A stretch of DNA of 64,000 bases, taken from Salegentibacter sp. 24 (lineage in GTDB: Bacteria > Bacteroidota > Bacteroidia > Flavobacteriales > Flavobacteriaceae). Both the position numbers and the translations under genes were made by a program. The stretch lies in NCBI RefSeq assembly GCF_004362395.1, contig NZ_SNWE01000010.1:62001-126000 (forward strand). Reading direction: 5' to 3'. Below the pieces are notes generated by a model. The model had not been told where the DNA came from and made no database searches. It worked only from the letters and a program-made list of their open reading frames with translations. Shown here in pieces: positions 38,156 to 46,726 of this stretch (its first letter is position 1; the number at the start of each line of letters is the position of its first letter).

Positions 38156-39037
38156 ATGGACTTTACTAAAAAAATGCTGCGGGACGATGCTTTAAAAGGC
38201 AAAACAATTATCGTAACAGGCGGCGGTAGCGGGCTTGGAAAAGCGATGACCAAATACTTTATGGAACTTGGCGCCAATGTTGCCATTACTTCAAGAAATA
38301 TTGAGAAACTTCAAAACACTGTTAAAGAACTTGAAGATGAAACCGGCGGAAAATGTTTTGCTGTGCAATGTGATGTTCGGCATTATGATCAGGTAGAACA
38401 TATGAGAGATGAAGTTTTAAAGAAATTTGGAACTGTTGATATTTTACTGAACAATGCCGCCGGGAATTTTATCTCTCCTACCGAAAGATTAAGTGCCAAT
38501 GCATTTGATACGATTATTGATATTGTATTAAAGGGAAGTAAGAACTGCACAATGGCACTTGGAAAACATTGGATTGACGAAAAACAAAAGGATAAAACTG
38601 TATTAAATATCGTAACTACTTATGCTTGGACAGGTTCGGCTTATGTGGTACCGAGTGCTACAGCCAAAGCAGGGGTTCTGGCCATGACACGTTCTCTGGC
38701 CGTAGAATGGGCCAAATACGGAATTCGATTCAACGCAATTGCACCTGGGCCATTTCCTACTAAAGGTGCCTGGGATAGATTATTGCCTGGTGATCTAAAA
38801 GACAAATTCGATCTTGCCAAAAAGGTACCTTTAAAAAGGCTTGGCCAACACCAGGAGTTAGCAAACCTTGCTGCTTACTTAGTTTCAGATTTTTCAGCTT
38901 ATATAAATGGCGAAGTAATTACCATAGATGGTGGCGAATGGCTTAAGGGTGCAGGACAGTTCAATCTACTGGAAGCTATTCCAGAGGAAATGTGGGATCA
39001 ATTGGAAGCGATGATTAAATCAAAAAAGGGCAGCTAG
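38156..39037 (+). CDS. Short-chain dehydrogenase, 2,4-dienoyl-CoA reductase type
   Basis: A 293-residue NADP-dependent reductase that closely follows the wording of mitochondrial DECR1: GKTIIVTGGGSGLGKAMTKY, CDVRHYDQVEHM, NNAAGNFISPTERLS, VVPSATAKAGVLAMTRSL, YGIRFNAIAPGPFPTKGAW and NGEVITIDGGEWL. The classical SDR YxxxK tyrosine is replaced (PSATAK keeps the lysine), as it is in DECR enzymes, so this is not a lesion. The expected role is removal of double bonds during unsaturated fatty acid beta-oxidation. It lies about 80 bases after mutB and may share its transcript, linking fatty-acid and propionyl-CoA catabolism. Confidence 0.85.
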   Translation: MDFTKKMLRDDALKGKTIIVTGGGSGLGKAMTKYFMELGANVAITSRNIEKLQNTVKELEDETGGKCFAVQCDVRHYDQVEHMRDEVLKKFGTVDILLNNAAGNFISPTERLSANAFDTIIDIVLKGSKNCTMALGKHWIDEKQKDKTVLNIVTTYAWTGSAYVVPSATAKAGVLAMTRSLAVEWAKYGIRFNAIAPGPFPTKGAWDRLLPGDLKDKFDLAKKVPLKRLGQHQELANLAAYLVSDFSAYINGEVITIDGGEWLKGAGQFNLLEAIPEEMWDQLEAMIKSKKGS

Positions 39038-39460
39038 GTTTTTTACCATCCCATTACTATATCCTATCATTAAAGAAAAGCTGAATCTATATTCTATTTA
39101 CCAGTTTGCCATCCAATATCTAATTTGAAACATTCCATAGGAGGCATTAATGTTTTAATCCAAGACATACTGCCATTCTATCTAAAAGATTCCTTGAATT
39201 TTTAGATAGAAAGTTGAGAGGAAGTAGAAAACAAGTATGTACACGAACATTATTTGTGGGTAACACCAAGATCTAAAAAAGTAAAACTGAAGGATTAGGT
39301 GCCAAATTTTAATCCCGAATTCTTAAAAACCCACTTTTTAAAAAACCGTTTGTTAAGCTTTTAGGTCACCATTCCTTTTTTATGTATAAGCTGTTAACAA
39401 AATCATTTTATAAACCTGTAATAAATTGTATTTTTACCCTTCAAAAATCATAGAGACTTA
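39038..39460. other. Spacer before parA, with an inverted repeat
   Basis: No gene is visible in this 420-base interval. A 12-base perfect inverted repeat (TTCTATCTAAAA / TTTTAGATAGAA) lies at 39176-39211 with a 12-base loop and no T-run. Downstream, from about 39226, a short plus-strand frame reads EVENKYVHEHYLWVTPRSKK and stops; it has no start and is probably chance or a relic. No parS-like palindrome was found. Confidence 0.4.
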
Positions 39461-40225
39461 ATGGGTAAAATCATTGCTATTGCAAACCAAAAGGGAGGAG
39501 TGGGAAAAACCACTACCTCGGTAAACCTGGCCGCTTCGCTTGGAGTACTTGAAAAAAAAGTATTGTTAATAGATGCAGACCCACAGGCAAATGCCACTTC
39601 CGGACTCGGAATTGACGTTGAAGAGGTTGAGTTAGGTACTTATCAGCTTTTTGAAGACTCAATAACTCCAGGCGATTGCATTCAAAAAACCAGTTCTCCC
39701 AACCTAGATATAATTCCAGCGCATATAGACCTTGTGGCCATAGAAATCGAGCTAGTTGACCAGGATCAAAGGGAATCAATGTTAAAAAAGGCCATTACCC
39801 CCTTAAAAGACCAATATGATTTTATTTTAATTGACTGTGCCCCTTCCCTTGGTTTATTAACATTGAATGCTTTAACGGCATCCGATTCCGTGGTGATACC
39901 CATTCAGTGCGAGTATTTTGCCTTGGAAGGCCTGGGAAAATTACTAAATACCATAAAGAGCGTTCAGAAAATTCATAACAATAAATTAGACATTGAAGGC
40001 TTATTGCTTACTATGTACGATTCACGCCTTAGACTCTCTAACCAGGTTGTAGAGGAAGTCCAGAAGCATTTTGGTGAGATGGTTTTCGACACAATCATTC
40101 AAAGAAATGTGCGTTTAAGTGAAGCGCCAAGTTATGGTGAAAGTATTATTAACTATGACGCAGGTAGTAAAGGAGCCAGTAACTATTTAAGCCTGGCCAA
40201 TGAAATTATTAAGAAAAATCCATAG
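39461..40225 (+). CDS. parA: Chromosome partitioning ATPase ParA (Soj)
   Basis: A 254-residue deviant-Walker ATPase that drives origin segregation with ParB. The N-terminal motif NQKGGVGKTTTSVNLAA carries the signature KGGVGKT; the Walker A-prime/B segments are LLIDADPQANATSG and FILIDCAPSLGLLTLNAL. It lacks the N-terminal helix-turn-helix of plasmid-type ParA proteins, fitting a chromosomal role. parB starts four bases after its stop. Confidence 0.94.
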   Translation: MGKIIAIANQKGGVGKTTTSVNLAASLGVLEKKVLLIDADPQANATSGLGIDVEEVELGTYQLFEDSITPGDCIQKTSSPNLDIIPAHIDLVAIEIELVDQDQRESMLKKAITPLKDQYDFILIDCAPSLGLLTLNALTASDSVVIPIQCEYFALEGLGKLLNTIKSVQKIHNNKLDIEGLLLTMYDSRLRLSNQVVEEVQKHFGEMVFDTIIQRNVRLSEAPSYGESIINYDAGSKGASNYLSLANEIIKKNP

Positions 40226-40228
40226 AAG

Positions 40229-41134
40229 ATGGCGAAGGCGACCAAAAAACAAGCTTTAGGCCGAGGCCTTTCAGCTTTATTAAAAGATCCACAAAATGAT
40301 ATACAATCAGCAGAAGATAAAAATGCAGATAAACTGGTTGGACATATTGTAGAACTGGATTTGGAATCTGTAGAAGTAAATCCTTTTCAGCCAAGGACTA
40401 GTTTTAATGAGGATAGTTTAAAAGAACTAGCCTCTTCAATTAAGGAACTTGGTGTAATCCAACCTATTACTGTTAGGAAACTGGATTTTGATAAGTACCA
40501 ATTGGTTTCCGGAGAACGACGGTATCGCGCTTCAAAACTGGTGGGCTTGGCGACAATTCCGGCGTATATAAGGATCGCTAATGACCAGGAATCTCTTGAA
40601 ATGGCGCTGGTAGAAAATATTCAACGTCAGGATCTGGATCCAATAGAAATTTCACTTTCCTATCAGCGGCTTATTGATGAGATTAACCTTACTCAGGAAC
40701 AGCTTAGTGAGCGTATTGGTAAAAACAGATCTACCATAGCCAATTATTTACGCCTTTTAAAACTCGATCCCATTATTCAGACGGGAATGCGCGACGGCTT
40801 TATGAGCATGGGCCATGGCAGGGCGATTATCAACGTAAACGATCCACAAAAGCAACTGGAGATTTATGAAAAAATACTTCAAAAATCTTTGTCAGTTAGA
40901 GAAACCGAGCAATTGGTTCGCGAGATAAACGAAGGTTTGAAAAGTTCCAAGTCCACGAAAAAACCAGCTGCTATTCCTGCATCATACAAAAAGGAAATTA
41001 AGGAGTTTTCAGAATATCTTGGAGCAAAAATAGACATAAAGATCACTAAAAAGGGTGGTGGAAAACTCAGTATACCTTTTTCTTCCCAAGAAGATTTTAA
41101 TCGGTTAAAAAAACTTATTCAAGGTGAAAACTAA
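40229..41134 (+). CDS. parB: Chromosome partitioning protein ParB (Spo0J)
   Basis: A 301-residue parS-binding clamp and CTPase. The N-terminus KKQALGRGLSALLKD is the ParA-interaction peptide. The CTP/ParB domain contains NPFQPRTSFNEDSLKELASS, GERRYRASKLVG and ENIQRQDLDPIEIS. A central helix-turn-helix (LTQEQLSERIGKNRSTIANYL) binds parS, and the C-terminal dimer domain follows. Its end overlaps the next gene by 11 bases. The usual linkage to gidA/rnpA near the origin is not seen, which is common in Bacteroidota. Confidence 0.94.
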   Translation: MAKATKKQALGRGLSALLKDPQNDIQSAEDKNADKLVGHIVELDLESVEVNPFQPRTSFNEDSLKELASSIKELGVIQPITVRKLDFDKYQLVSGERRYRASKLVGLATIPAYIRIANDQESLEMALVENIQRQDLDPIEISLSYQRLIDEINLTQEQLSERIGKNRSTIANYLRLLKLDPIIQTGMRDGFMSMGHGRAIINVNDPQKQLEIYEKILQKSLSVRETEQLVREINEGLKSSKSTKKPAAIPASYKKEIKEFSEYLGAKIDIKITKKGGGKLSIPFSSQEDFNRLKKLIQGEN

Positions 41135-41720
41135 TTGGATTTTATCATTTTTTAGTTTTCTGTTGTTCGTCTGCTCACTTACGGCCCAGGAAGATTCTTT
41201 AATAATTGAAGAACCTGTGGTAGAAGAGAAGGTTGTTGAGCAAGAAAAAGATTACAAACCCTATAATGCGCTTGCCCCTGCTAAAGCGGCATTTTACTCA
41301 GCTGTCTTACCAGGTTTAGGGCAGGCATACAACGGGCGTTACTGGAAAATTCCTATTATTTATACAGGGCTTGGAATAGGCGTTTATTTTTATCTTGATA
41401 ACGATAAAGAATACGACAGATACCGCTCAATCTATAAAAGAAGAATCGCAGGATACCGGGATGATGAATTTATTGTGGATGGTAAAGAAAGAATTACAGC
41501 GGAAGGTTTGATAAGGGCGCAGGAATTTTATCGCCGTAATAAAGAAATTTCGATTTTAGTCACTGCCGGAATTTATATTCTGAACATAATTGATGCAAAT
41601 GTTGACGCCCATTTACAGCAATTTAATGTAAGTGAAGACCTAACGGTAAAACCTAGTTTAAATCTTGATAATTACACAGGGAAATCCCGCTATGGCTTAT
41701 CGTTAAATTATACTTTTTAA
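41124..41720 (+). CDS. DUF5683 envelope protein
   Basis: A 198-residue protein that starts with GTG inside the end of parB. The N-terminus (MKTNWILSFFSFLLFVCSLTAQ) is a signal peptide, and an acidic stretch follows. The DUF5683 core has the segment APAKAAFYSAVLPGLGQAYN, WKIPIIYTGLGIGVYFY and a further hydrophobic helix near 145-160 (ISILVTAGIYILNIIDANVD) with the strongly conserved NIIDANVDAHL motif. Gene order parB-DUF5683-dapB-lepB is characteristic of flavobacteria; the function of the domain is unknown. Confidence 0.82.
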   Translation: MKTNWILSFFSFLLFVCSLTAQEDSLIIEEPVVEEKVVEQEKDYKPYNALAPAKAAFYSAVLPGLGQAYNGRYWKIPIIYTGLGIGVYFYLDNDKEYDRYRSIYKRRIAGYRDDEFIVDGKERITAEGLIRAQEFYRRNKEISILVTAGIYILNIIDANVDAHLQQFNVSEDLTVKPSLNLDNYTGKSRYGLSLNYTF

Positions 41721-41795
41721 TAAACCAAAAAATAATATTGTTTACATTTTTAGTTGTAGAATCTGCTTTTAAAAAATAACATTAAAATATAAATA

Positions 41796-42509
41796 ATGAA
41801 AATAGCACTTTTAGGATACGGAAAAATGGGTAAAGCGATTGAAGAAATTGCCAAGAACCGTGGCCACGAAATTGTTTTGAAGCTCGAGGAAGATATTGAG
41901 AGTTTCGAGCTTGAAAAAATGAAAATTGACGTAGCTATTGATTTTAGTGTACCAAAAGCGGCATTTAAAAACATTACCACCTGCTTTAAAAATAAAATCC
42001 CGGTGGTCTGTGGTACGACTGGATGGTTGGATGACTATGAAAAGGCAGTGAAAATATGCAAAAAGGAAGACAGTGCTTTTATTTATGCTTCAAATTTTAG
42101 TGTGGGTGTAAATCTCTTTTTTGAGCTTAATAAGAAATTAGCTGAGATCATGAATGGCATGACCGATTATGAGGTGGAAATTGAAGAAATTCATCATACA
42201 CAAAAGCAAGACGCCCCAAGTGGAACTGCAATAAGCCTGGCCCAACAGATCATCGCTGAAAACGACAAAAAAAATGCATGGCAACTCGACCATGCAGAAG
42301 CAGATGAGATCCCGGTCAGAGCAAAAAGAATTGAGGATGTTCCAGGTACACATACTGTTTCTTACAGCTCTAAAATAGATTCTATAGAGATTATGCATAC
42401 CGCCAAGTCGCGTGAAGGATTTGCTCTTGGAGCAGTAATTGCCGCCGAATATATTAAAGATAGGAAAGGTATTTTCACGATGAAGGATGTACTTTCCAAT
42501 GAATTTTAA
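41796..42509 (+). CDS. dapB: 4-hydroxy-tetrahydrodipicolinate reductase
   Basis: NAD(P)H-dependent reductase of the lysine and diaminopimelate pathway. The 237-residue enzyme has the Rossmann loop ALLGYGKMGKAIEEIA, the hinge segment VVCGTTGWLDDY and the active-site signature EIEEIHHTQKQDAPSGTA containing the catalytic His pair and Lys. Short form of about 235-240 residues, as in other Bacteroidota (270 in E. coli). Confidence 0.95.
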   Translation: MKIALLGYGKMGKAIEEIAKNRGHEIVLKLEEDIESFELEKMKIDVAIDFSVPKAAFKNITTCFKNKIPVVCGTTGWLDDYEKAVKICKKEDSAFIYASNFSVGVNLFFELNKKLAEIMNGMTDYEVEIEEIHHTQKQDAPSGTAISLAQQIIAENDKKNAWQLDHAEADEIPVRAKRIEDVPGTHTVSYSSKIDSIEIMHTAKSREGFALGAVIAAEYIKDRKGIFTMKDVLSNEF

Positions 42510-42564
42510 ATAAAATATAGTAACAAACACTCCATTTTGTTACTAATAAGCAAAGCATAAGATT

Positions 42565-44139
42565 ATGACGTTTACACAATGGTTTCTATTTTTTCTGGTA
42601 GTTCAGGTTATTCATTTCGCGGGCACCTGGAAACTTTATAAAAAAGCCGGAAGAAAAGCCTGGGAAGCCGCAATTCCTGTATACAATGCAGTAATTTTAA
42701 TGAAGATAATAAATAGGCCCTGGTGGTGGGTAATACTTCTATTTATTCCCATTGTAAACCTGATAATGTTTCCGGTAATATGGGTGGAAACCATTAGAAG
42801 TTTTGGTCGGCATAGCAGAACAGATACTTTTTTAGCCATTCTTAGCCTTGGCTTTTATATTTATTATATAAACTACGCTACCGATGTAAAATATATTGAA
42901 GATCGTAGCCTAAAACCAAGAACTGCCGCCGGGGAATGGGTGAGTTCCATCTTATTTGCCGTAATTGCGGCTACTATAGTGCACACTTATGTGATGCAGC
43001 CCTTTACCATACCTACATCCTCTTTAGAAAAAACACTTTTGGTTGGAGATTTTCTTTTTGTAAGTAAATTTCATTACGGTGCAAGATTACCTCGAACAGC
43101 GGTCGCATTTCCTATGGTGCACGATACTATACCTGTTTTGGGAATCAAATCTTATCTTAGTTACCCTCAAATACCCTACTTGAGACTACCTGGTTTTGAA
43201 GACATTGAACGTAACGATATCGTGGTGTTCAACTGGCCAGTAGACACGGTGAATGCTTTTCAGCAATATGGTGATGGGAAGTATTACTACAAGCCTATAG
43301 ATAAAAAATCAAATTATGTAAAACGTGCTGTGGGACTTCCCGGAGATTCACTGGAAGTTAGAGCTGGGAAAGTGATTATAAATAATCAGCCACTCGATCT
43401 TCCGGGTCGTGCAAAGACACAGTTCACTTATATAGGTACTACCAATGGTCAGGGTTTTAGTCCCCGATATTTATACGAGGAATATGATATTACCGACGGG
43501 TATTATCACAATCCAAATACCAATCAGTTTTATATAAAAGCATTAACAGAAGCTGCATATAACCGCATTAAAAATCATCCTAATGTTACCAGTATCCAAC
43601 GATATTCTGATTCCTTAGGAGCGAAAGATCCTCGTATTTTTCCTAACAACGGAAAACTTAACTGGAACAATGACTTTATGGGCCCGGTTTACATTCCCAA
43701 GGAAGGTGCAACCGTATCACTAACTCCTGAATCTTTACCATTCTATAAACGGATTATTGAAACCTATGAAGGAAGTGAAATTGGTATTGATAACGAATTG
43801 AGCGTTAACGGCACCCAAGTTTTACTAAATGGACAACCCGCAGATTCCTATACTTTCAAACAGAATTATTACTGGATGATGGGTGATAACCGTCATAATA
43901 GCGAGGATAGTCGAACCTGGGGATTTGTTCCCGAAAATCATGTAGTGGGCAAACCAGTATTTATTTGGATGAGTTGGGACACCAATGCGGAAGGTTTTTT
44001 TAATAAGATAAGGTGGGATAGGGTTTTCACAACGGTTAAAGGTGAATCCAAACCTATCTCTTATCTACCCTATTTTTTAATAATAGTCGTAATCATTATT
44101 GCCTTCAATTATTTTAAAAAACGCCGGAAAAACCAATAG
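42565..44139 (+). CDS. lepB: Signal peptidase I with an N-terminal DUF5684-like membrane domain
   Basis: Cleaves signal peptides from exported proteins at the outer face of the inner membrane. At 524 residues it is far longer than E. coli LepB (324). Residues 1-110 are a hydrophobic DUF5684-like segment (WKLYKKAGRKAWEAAIPVYN). The peptidase starts with another membrane helix near 125-145, the catalytic serine S153 (FTIPTSSLEKTLLVGD) and the general-base lysine K253 (YVKRAVGLPGDSLEV). A large insertion separates this from the final box MMGDNRHNSEDSRTWGFVP, and a C-terminal membrane helix ends the protein. The residue after the catalytic serine is Leu rather than the usual Met. Confidence 0.9.
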   Translation: MTFTQWFLFFLVVQVIHFAGTWKLYKKAGRKAWEAAIPVYNAVILMKIINRPWWWVILLFIPIVNLIMFPVIWVETIRSFGRHSRTDTFLAILSLGFYIYYINYATDVKYIEDRSLKPRTAAGEWVSSILFAVIAATIVHTYVMQPFTIPTSSLEKTLLVGDFLFVSKFHYGARLPRTAVAFPMVHDTIPVLGIKSYLSYPQIPYLRLPGFEDIERNDIVVFNWPVDTVNAFQQYGDGKYYYKPIDKKSNYVKRAVGLPGDSLEVRAGKVIINNQPLDLPGRAKTQFTYIGTTNGQGFSPRYLYEEYDITDGYYHNPNTNQFYIKALTEAAYNRIKNHPNVTSIQRYSDSLGAKDPRIFPNNGKLNWNNDFMGPVYIPKEGATVSLTPESLPFYKRIIETYEGSEIGIDNELSVNGTQVLLNGQPADSYTFKQNYYWMMGDNRHNSEDSRTWGFVPENHVVGKPVFIWMSWDTNAEGFFNKIRWDRVFTTVKGESKPISYLPYFLIIVVIIIAFNYFKKRRKNQ

Positions 44140-44790
44140 ATGGAAAGCATATTAATACATCCATCCTATTTTGGGCCTATTGCTCAATATGTTGCCCTGG
44201 CAAAGGCTGATCATGTTTTTTTTGAAAACGAAGATAATTATCAGAAGCAAACCTACCGTAACCGGATGTATATCTATGATTCCAATGGAGCATTATTGCT
44301 AAACATTCCTATAAAGCATCGCTCAACCGTTACGGGAGAACCAAAGCAAGCCGGAAAGCATCAGCTTTACAAGGAAGTTAAAATTGAAAACGACTTCCAA
44401 TGGCAAAAACAACATTGGCGAGCCTTAAAAGCTTCTTATCAAACTTCTCCATTTTTTGAATTTTATGAAGACGACATTTACCCGCTCTACCATTCGAAAT
44501 TCGAAAATTTACTGGACTTTAATTATGCCTGCTTAGCATTTATTACCGACTCGCTTCAATTAGATTTAAATTTCAAAAAAACCTCAGAATATATACTTCA
44601 TCCTAAGCAGAAGAAAGACCTGAGATTTTTGATTGATGCTAAATCAAAAATCAGTTTTAAACACGATCAATATGCTCAGGTTTTTAAGGACAAGCACGGA
44701 TTTTTGTCGAATTTAAGTATCCTTGATCTCCTTTTCTGTGAAGGTCCTAACACCCTAAATTTTCTGGAAGTTCAAGAGTTTAAATTTTAA
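44140..44790 (+). CDS. WbqC-like family protein
   Basis: A 216-residue soluble protein that begins one base after the lepB stop. It has the WbqC pattern: LIHPSYFGPIAQYVALAKAD at the start, YRNRMYIYDSNGALLLNIPI, the basic block KHRSTVTGEP and HWRALKASYQTSPFFEFYED. WbqC-family proteins are found in O-antigen and glycolipid gene sets in other bacteria, but in flavobacteria they travel with lepB and their reaction is not established. It ends by overlapping the convergent gene at 44780 by 11 bases. Confidence 0.83.
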   Translation: MESILIHPSYFGPIAQYVALAKADHVFFENEDNYQKQTYRNRMYIYDSNGALLLNIPIKHRSTVTGEPKQAGKHQLYKEVKIENDFQWQKQHWRALKASYQTSPFFEFYEDDIYPLYHSKFENLLDFNYACLAFITDSLQLDLNFKKTSEYILHPKQKKDLRFLIDAKSKISFKHDQYAQVFKDKHGFLSNLSILDLLFCEGPNTLNFLEVQEFKF

Positions 44791-45805
44791 TTCGAGTAAG
44801 AATGGGATAGTGATCTGAGAATGAATTTTTATATCGCTCAAAGGAGTTTATCTGGATACCTGATTCTACCAGCATAAAATCTATACGCAAAGGAAAATAG
44901 TTCAATTTAAAAGTTTGACCGAAACCCTGCCCTGAATTTAAAAAGGCATCTGTAAATCTACCTTCAGCGGTTATCATCTCATAAATATAAGAAAAAGCGG
45001 TGTTGTTGAAATCTCCAGCTATAATGGTTTTATATCCGTCTTCATTTACTTTATCCATCATCATTTCTGCCTGTTCCTGTTGCATACTAAAGCCCTGCCC
45101 TATTCTACCCAATAATTTTTTTGAATCTTCCTTTCGTAGTGCATCAATCTCGGGTTTAATATTTAGTGATTGAAAATGAACATTAAAAATGCGCAGGGTA
45201 TCTTCCTTTACTACCACATCTGCATAAATCGCATTGTTGTTGCCATCGTGGGGAAAACCTACTGAATATTTTCCAATAATTGGATACTTAGAAAAAATAG
45301 CGGAACCGAACTCTGAATTCTTTCCTTTTCTGTGCACATAATGATACGGATAGATCCTTTGTAATTTTACTTCATCCACCGTATGTTCCTGGGTTAATAA
45401 AATGTCAGGATCTTTCTCCTTTATGAAATCGGTTATTTTTGTAGGGATGTTCTTTTCCCGGGTCCAGTTATAAGCATTAAACAATCTTACATTATAGCTC
45501 ATGATACTCAACTCTTCTTTAGAAGTTCGGGTATCCCCACTAAATTGATAAAGACTTGTTACATAATTGAAACCGATAAGCAGAATAAGAAAAGACAGCA
45601 AAAACTGTCTTTTAAACCTTACAAGCCAGAAAATCAAAAATACCAGGTTGATAAGAATTAAAATAGGAACCCCAAGACTTAAGACTGAAAGCAGCGGAAA
45701 TGATTTCGGGGGAATAAAAGCAAGCAGATAAGAGAGTAAAAGCCCAGTAGCTGCCAGGGAATTAAAGATAAAAATGATCTTATCCAAAAGGCCAAGGTTT
45801 TTCAT
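44780..45805 (-). CDS. Endonuclease/exonuclease/phosphatase-family membrane protein
   Basis: A 341-residue protein with three hydrophobic helices in the first 95 residues followed by an EEP catalytic domain. Catalytic motifs are MSYNVRLFNAYNW, ILLTQEHT (metal-binding Glu), NVHFQSL, GDFNNTAFSYIYEM (the DxN pair) and the closing SDHYPILTRIKI (Asp-His). The active site probably faces the periplasm. The substrate may be a phosphodiester or a phospholipid head group; the family also contains nucleases. It is the last gene of the mutL-rhomboid transcription unit, with no gap after the previous gene. Confidence 0.85.
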   Translation of the reverse strand: MKNLGLLDKIIFIFNSLAATGLLLSYLLAFIPPKSFPLLSVLSLGVPILILINLVFLIFWLVRFKRQFLLSFLILLIGFNYVTSLYQFSGDTRTSKEELSIMSYNVRLFNAYNWTREKNIPTKITDFIKEKDPDILLTQEHTVDEVKLQRIYPYHYVHRKGKNSEFGSAIFSKYPIIGKYSVGFPHDGNNNAIYADVVVKEDTLRIFNVHFQSLNIKPEIDALRKEDSKKLLGRIGQGFSMQQEQAEMMMDKVNEDGYKTIIAGDFNNTAFSYIYEMITAEGRFTDAFLNSGQGFGQTFKLNYFPLRIDFMLVESGIQINSFERYKNSFSDHYPILTRIKI

Positions 45806-46726
45806 TTAATCTTCTTTACCAGCTTTAAAAAGGAAATCTTTTTCAGTTTTACTCAAACTATCGTATCCACTTGTACTTATTTTATCTAAAATTGTATCAA
45901 TTTTCCGCTGCTTTTCATCCTTTTCCATTTTCCGGGAGAAGGAAGATCCAGATTGTGTGGTGGTCTTGGCAGATGCCTTACTGGCTGTTTTTCGGTAAAC
46001 GGTTTTCATTTTCGCCTTTCGTTCACTCGGTTTGAATAAGCTCGCCAAACTATCCATTATTTTCTCAAACCATAAACCGATATCATTTCCTTTTTGTAAT
46101 TGCTTGGTATAAACATAACCCAAGGCCGCACCCCCAAGATGTGCAAGATGTCCACCAGCATTACTGATCGGAATTTGAATAACATCCAATGCTACCAGAA
46201 AAGCGGCGATCCACCAGAATTTTATGCTCCCTATTAAAAGAAGTCTAACGCGCATATTTGGAATATAGGCCGCAATACCAACTAAAACTGCCATCACCCC
46301 TGCTGAAGCTCCAATTAAATAGGAACGGCCAGTTGACTGGAACGCGGGGAAAAGATTATAGCTTAACATATACACCAAAGCACCCATGATCACTCCTAAA
46401 AAAAAGTAATTAAGTAATCGTTTTGGAGAAAAATAGTTCAGAAAATAGATTCCCGAGAAATATAAGATCAGCATATTAGAAAGGATATGCCAAATGTCAC
46501 CGTGTAAAAAGGCATAGGTAATTATAGTCCAGGGTTTATAGATAAACTCCCCCAATTCCTTTGGAAAAACAAACCACTCCAGTAAAAATTCTGAAGGTAA
46601 CTGAAACAAATAAGTTAAGGTTCTAAGCAAAAAGAACAAGAGAAATATCACCACATTTATGGCGATCAGTTTTTCCACAACCGTAGCGGTTTGGAGTTTA
46701 TATCTTAATTTTTCAGATCCTTTCAT
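45806..46726 (-). CDS. Rhomboid-family intramembrane serine protease (second of two)
   Basis: The frame opens at 46735 with TTG, but the ATG at 46726 overlaps the upstream stop as TGATG and is preferred (306 residues). The six-helix rhomboid core spans about 20-210. The catalytic serine lies in LIGASAGVMAVLVG and the histidine in NAGGHLAHLGGAALGYVY; HGDIWHILSNMLILYFSG is the usual helix-2 motif. The last 80 or so residues are a cytosolic tail rich in Lys, Ser and Thr ending with a helical segment (DTILDKISTSGYDSLSKTEK) found in other flavobacterial rhomboids. It is translationally coupled to the first rhomboid gene. Confidence 0.88.
   Translation of the reverse strand: MKGSEKLRYKLQTATVVEKLIAINVVIFLLFFLLRTLTYLFQLPSEFLLEWFVFPKELGEFIYKPWTIITYAFLHGDIWHILSNMLILYFSGIYFLNYFSPKRLLNYFFLGVIMGALVYMLSYNLFPAFQSTGRSYLIGASAGVMAVLVGIAAYIPNMRVRLLLIGSIKFWWIAAFLVALDVIQIPISNAGGHLAHLGGAALGYVYTKQLQKGNDIGLWFEKIMDSLASLFKPSERKAKMKTVYRKTASKASAKTTTQSGSSFSRKMEKDEKQRKIDTILDKISTSGYDSLSKTEKDFLFKAGKED

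Noticed and set aside
38156-39037. Dienoyl-CoA reductase-like SDR as a catalytically dead pseudo-enzyme because the YxxxK tyrosine is missing
   Set aside because: The replacement is normal for the DECR subfamily, which keeps the lysine and uses a different arrangement.
39038-39460. A parS partition site expected near parAB
   Set aside because: No sequence close to the TGTTTCACGTGAAACA type palindrome was found here or in the parAB genes; CACGTG occurrences elsewhere lie in coding sequence without the flanking symmetry.
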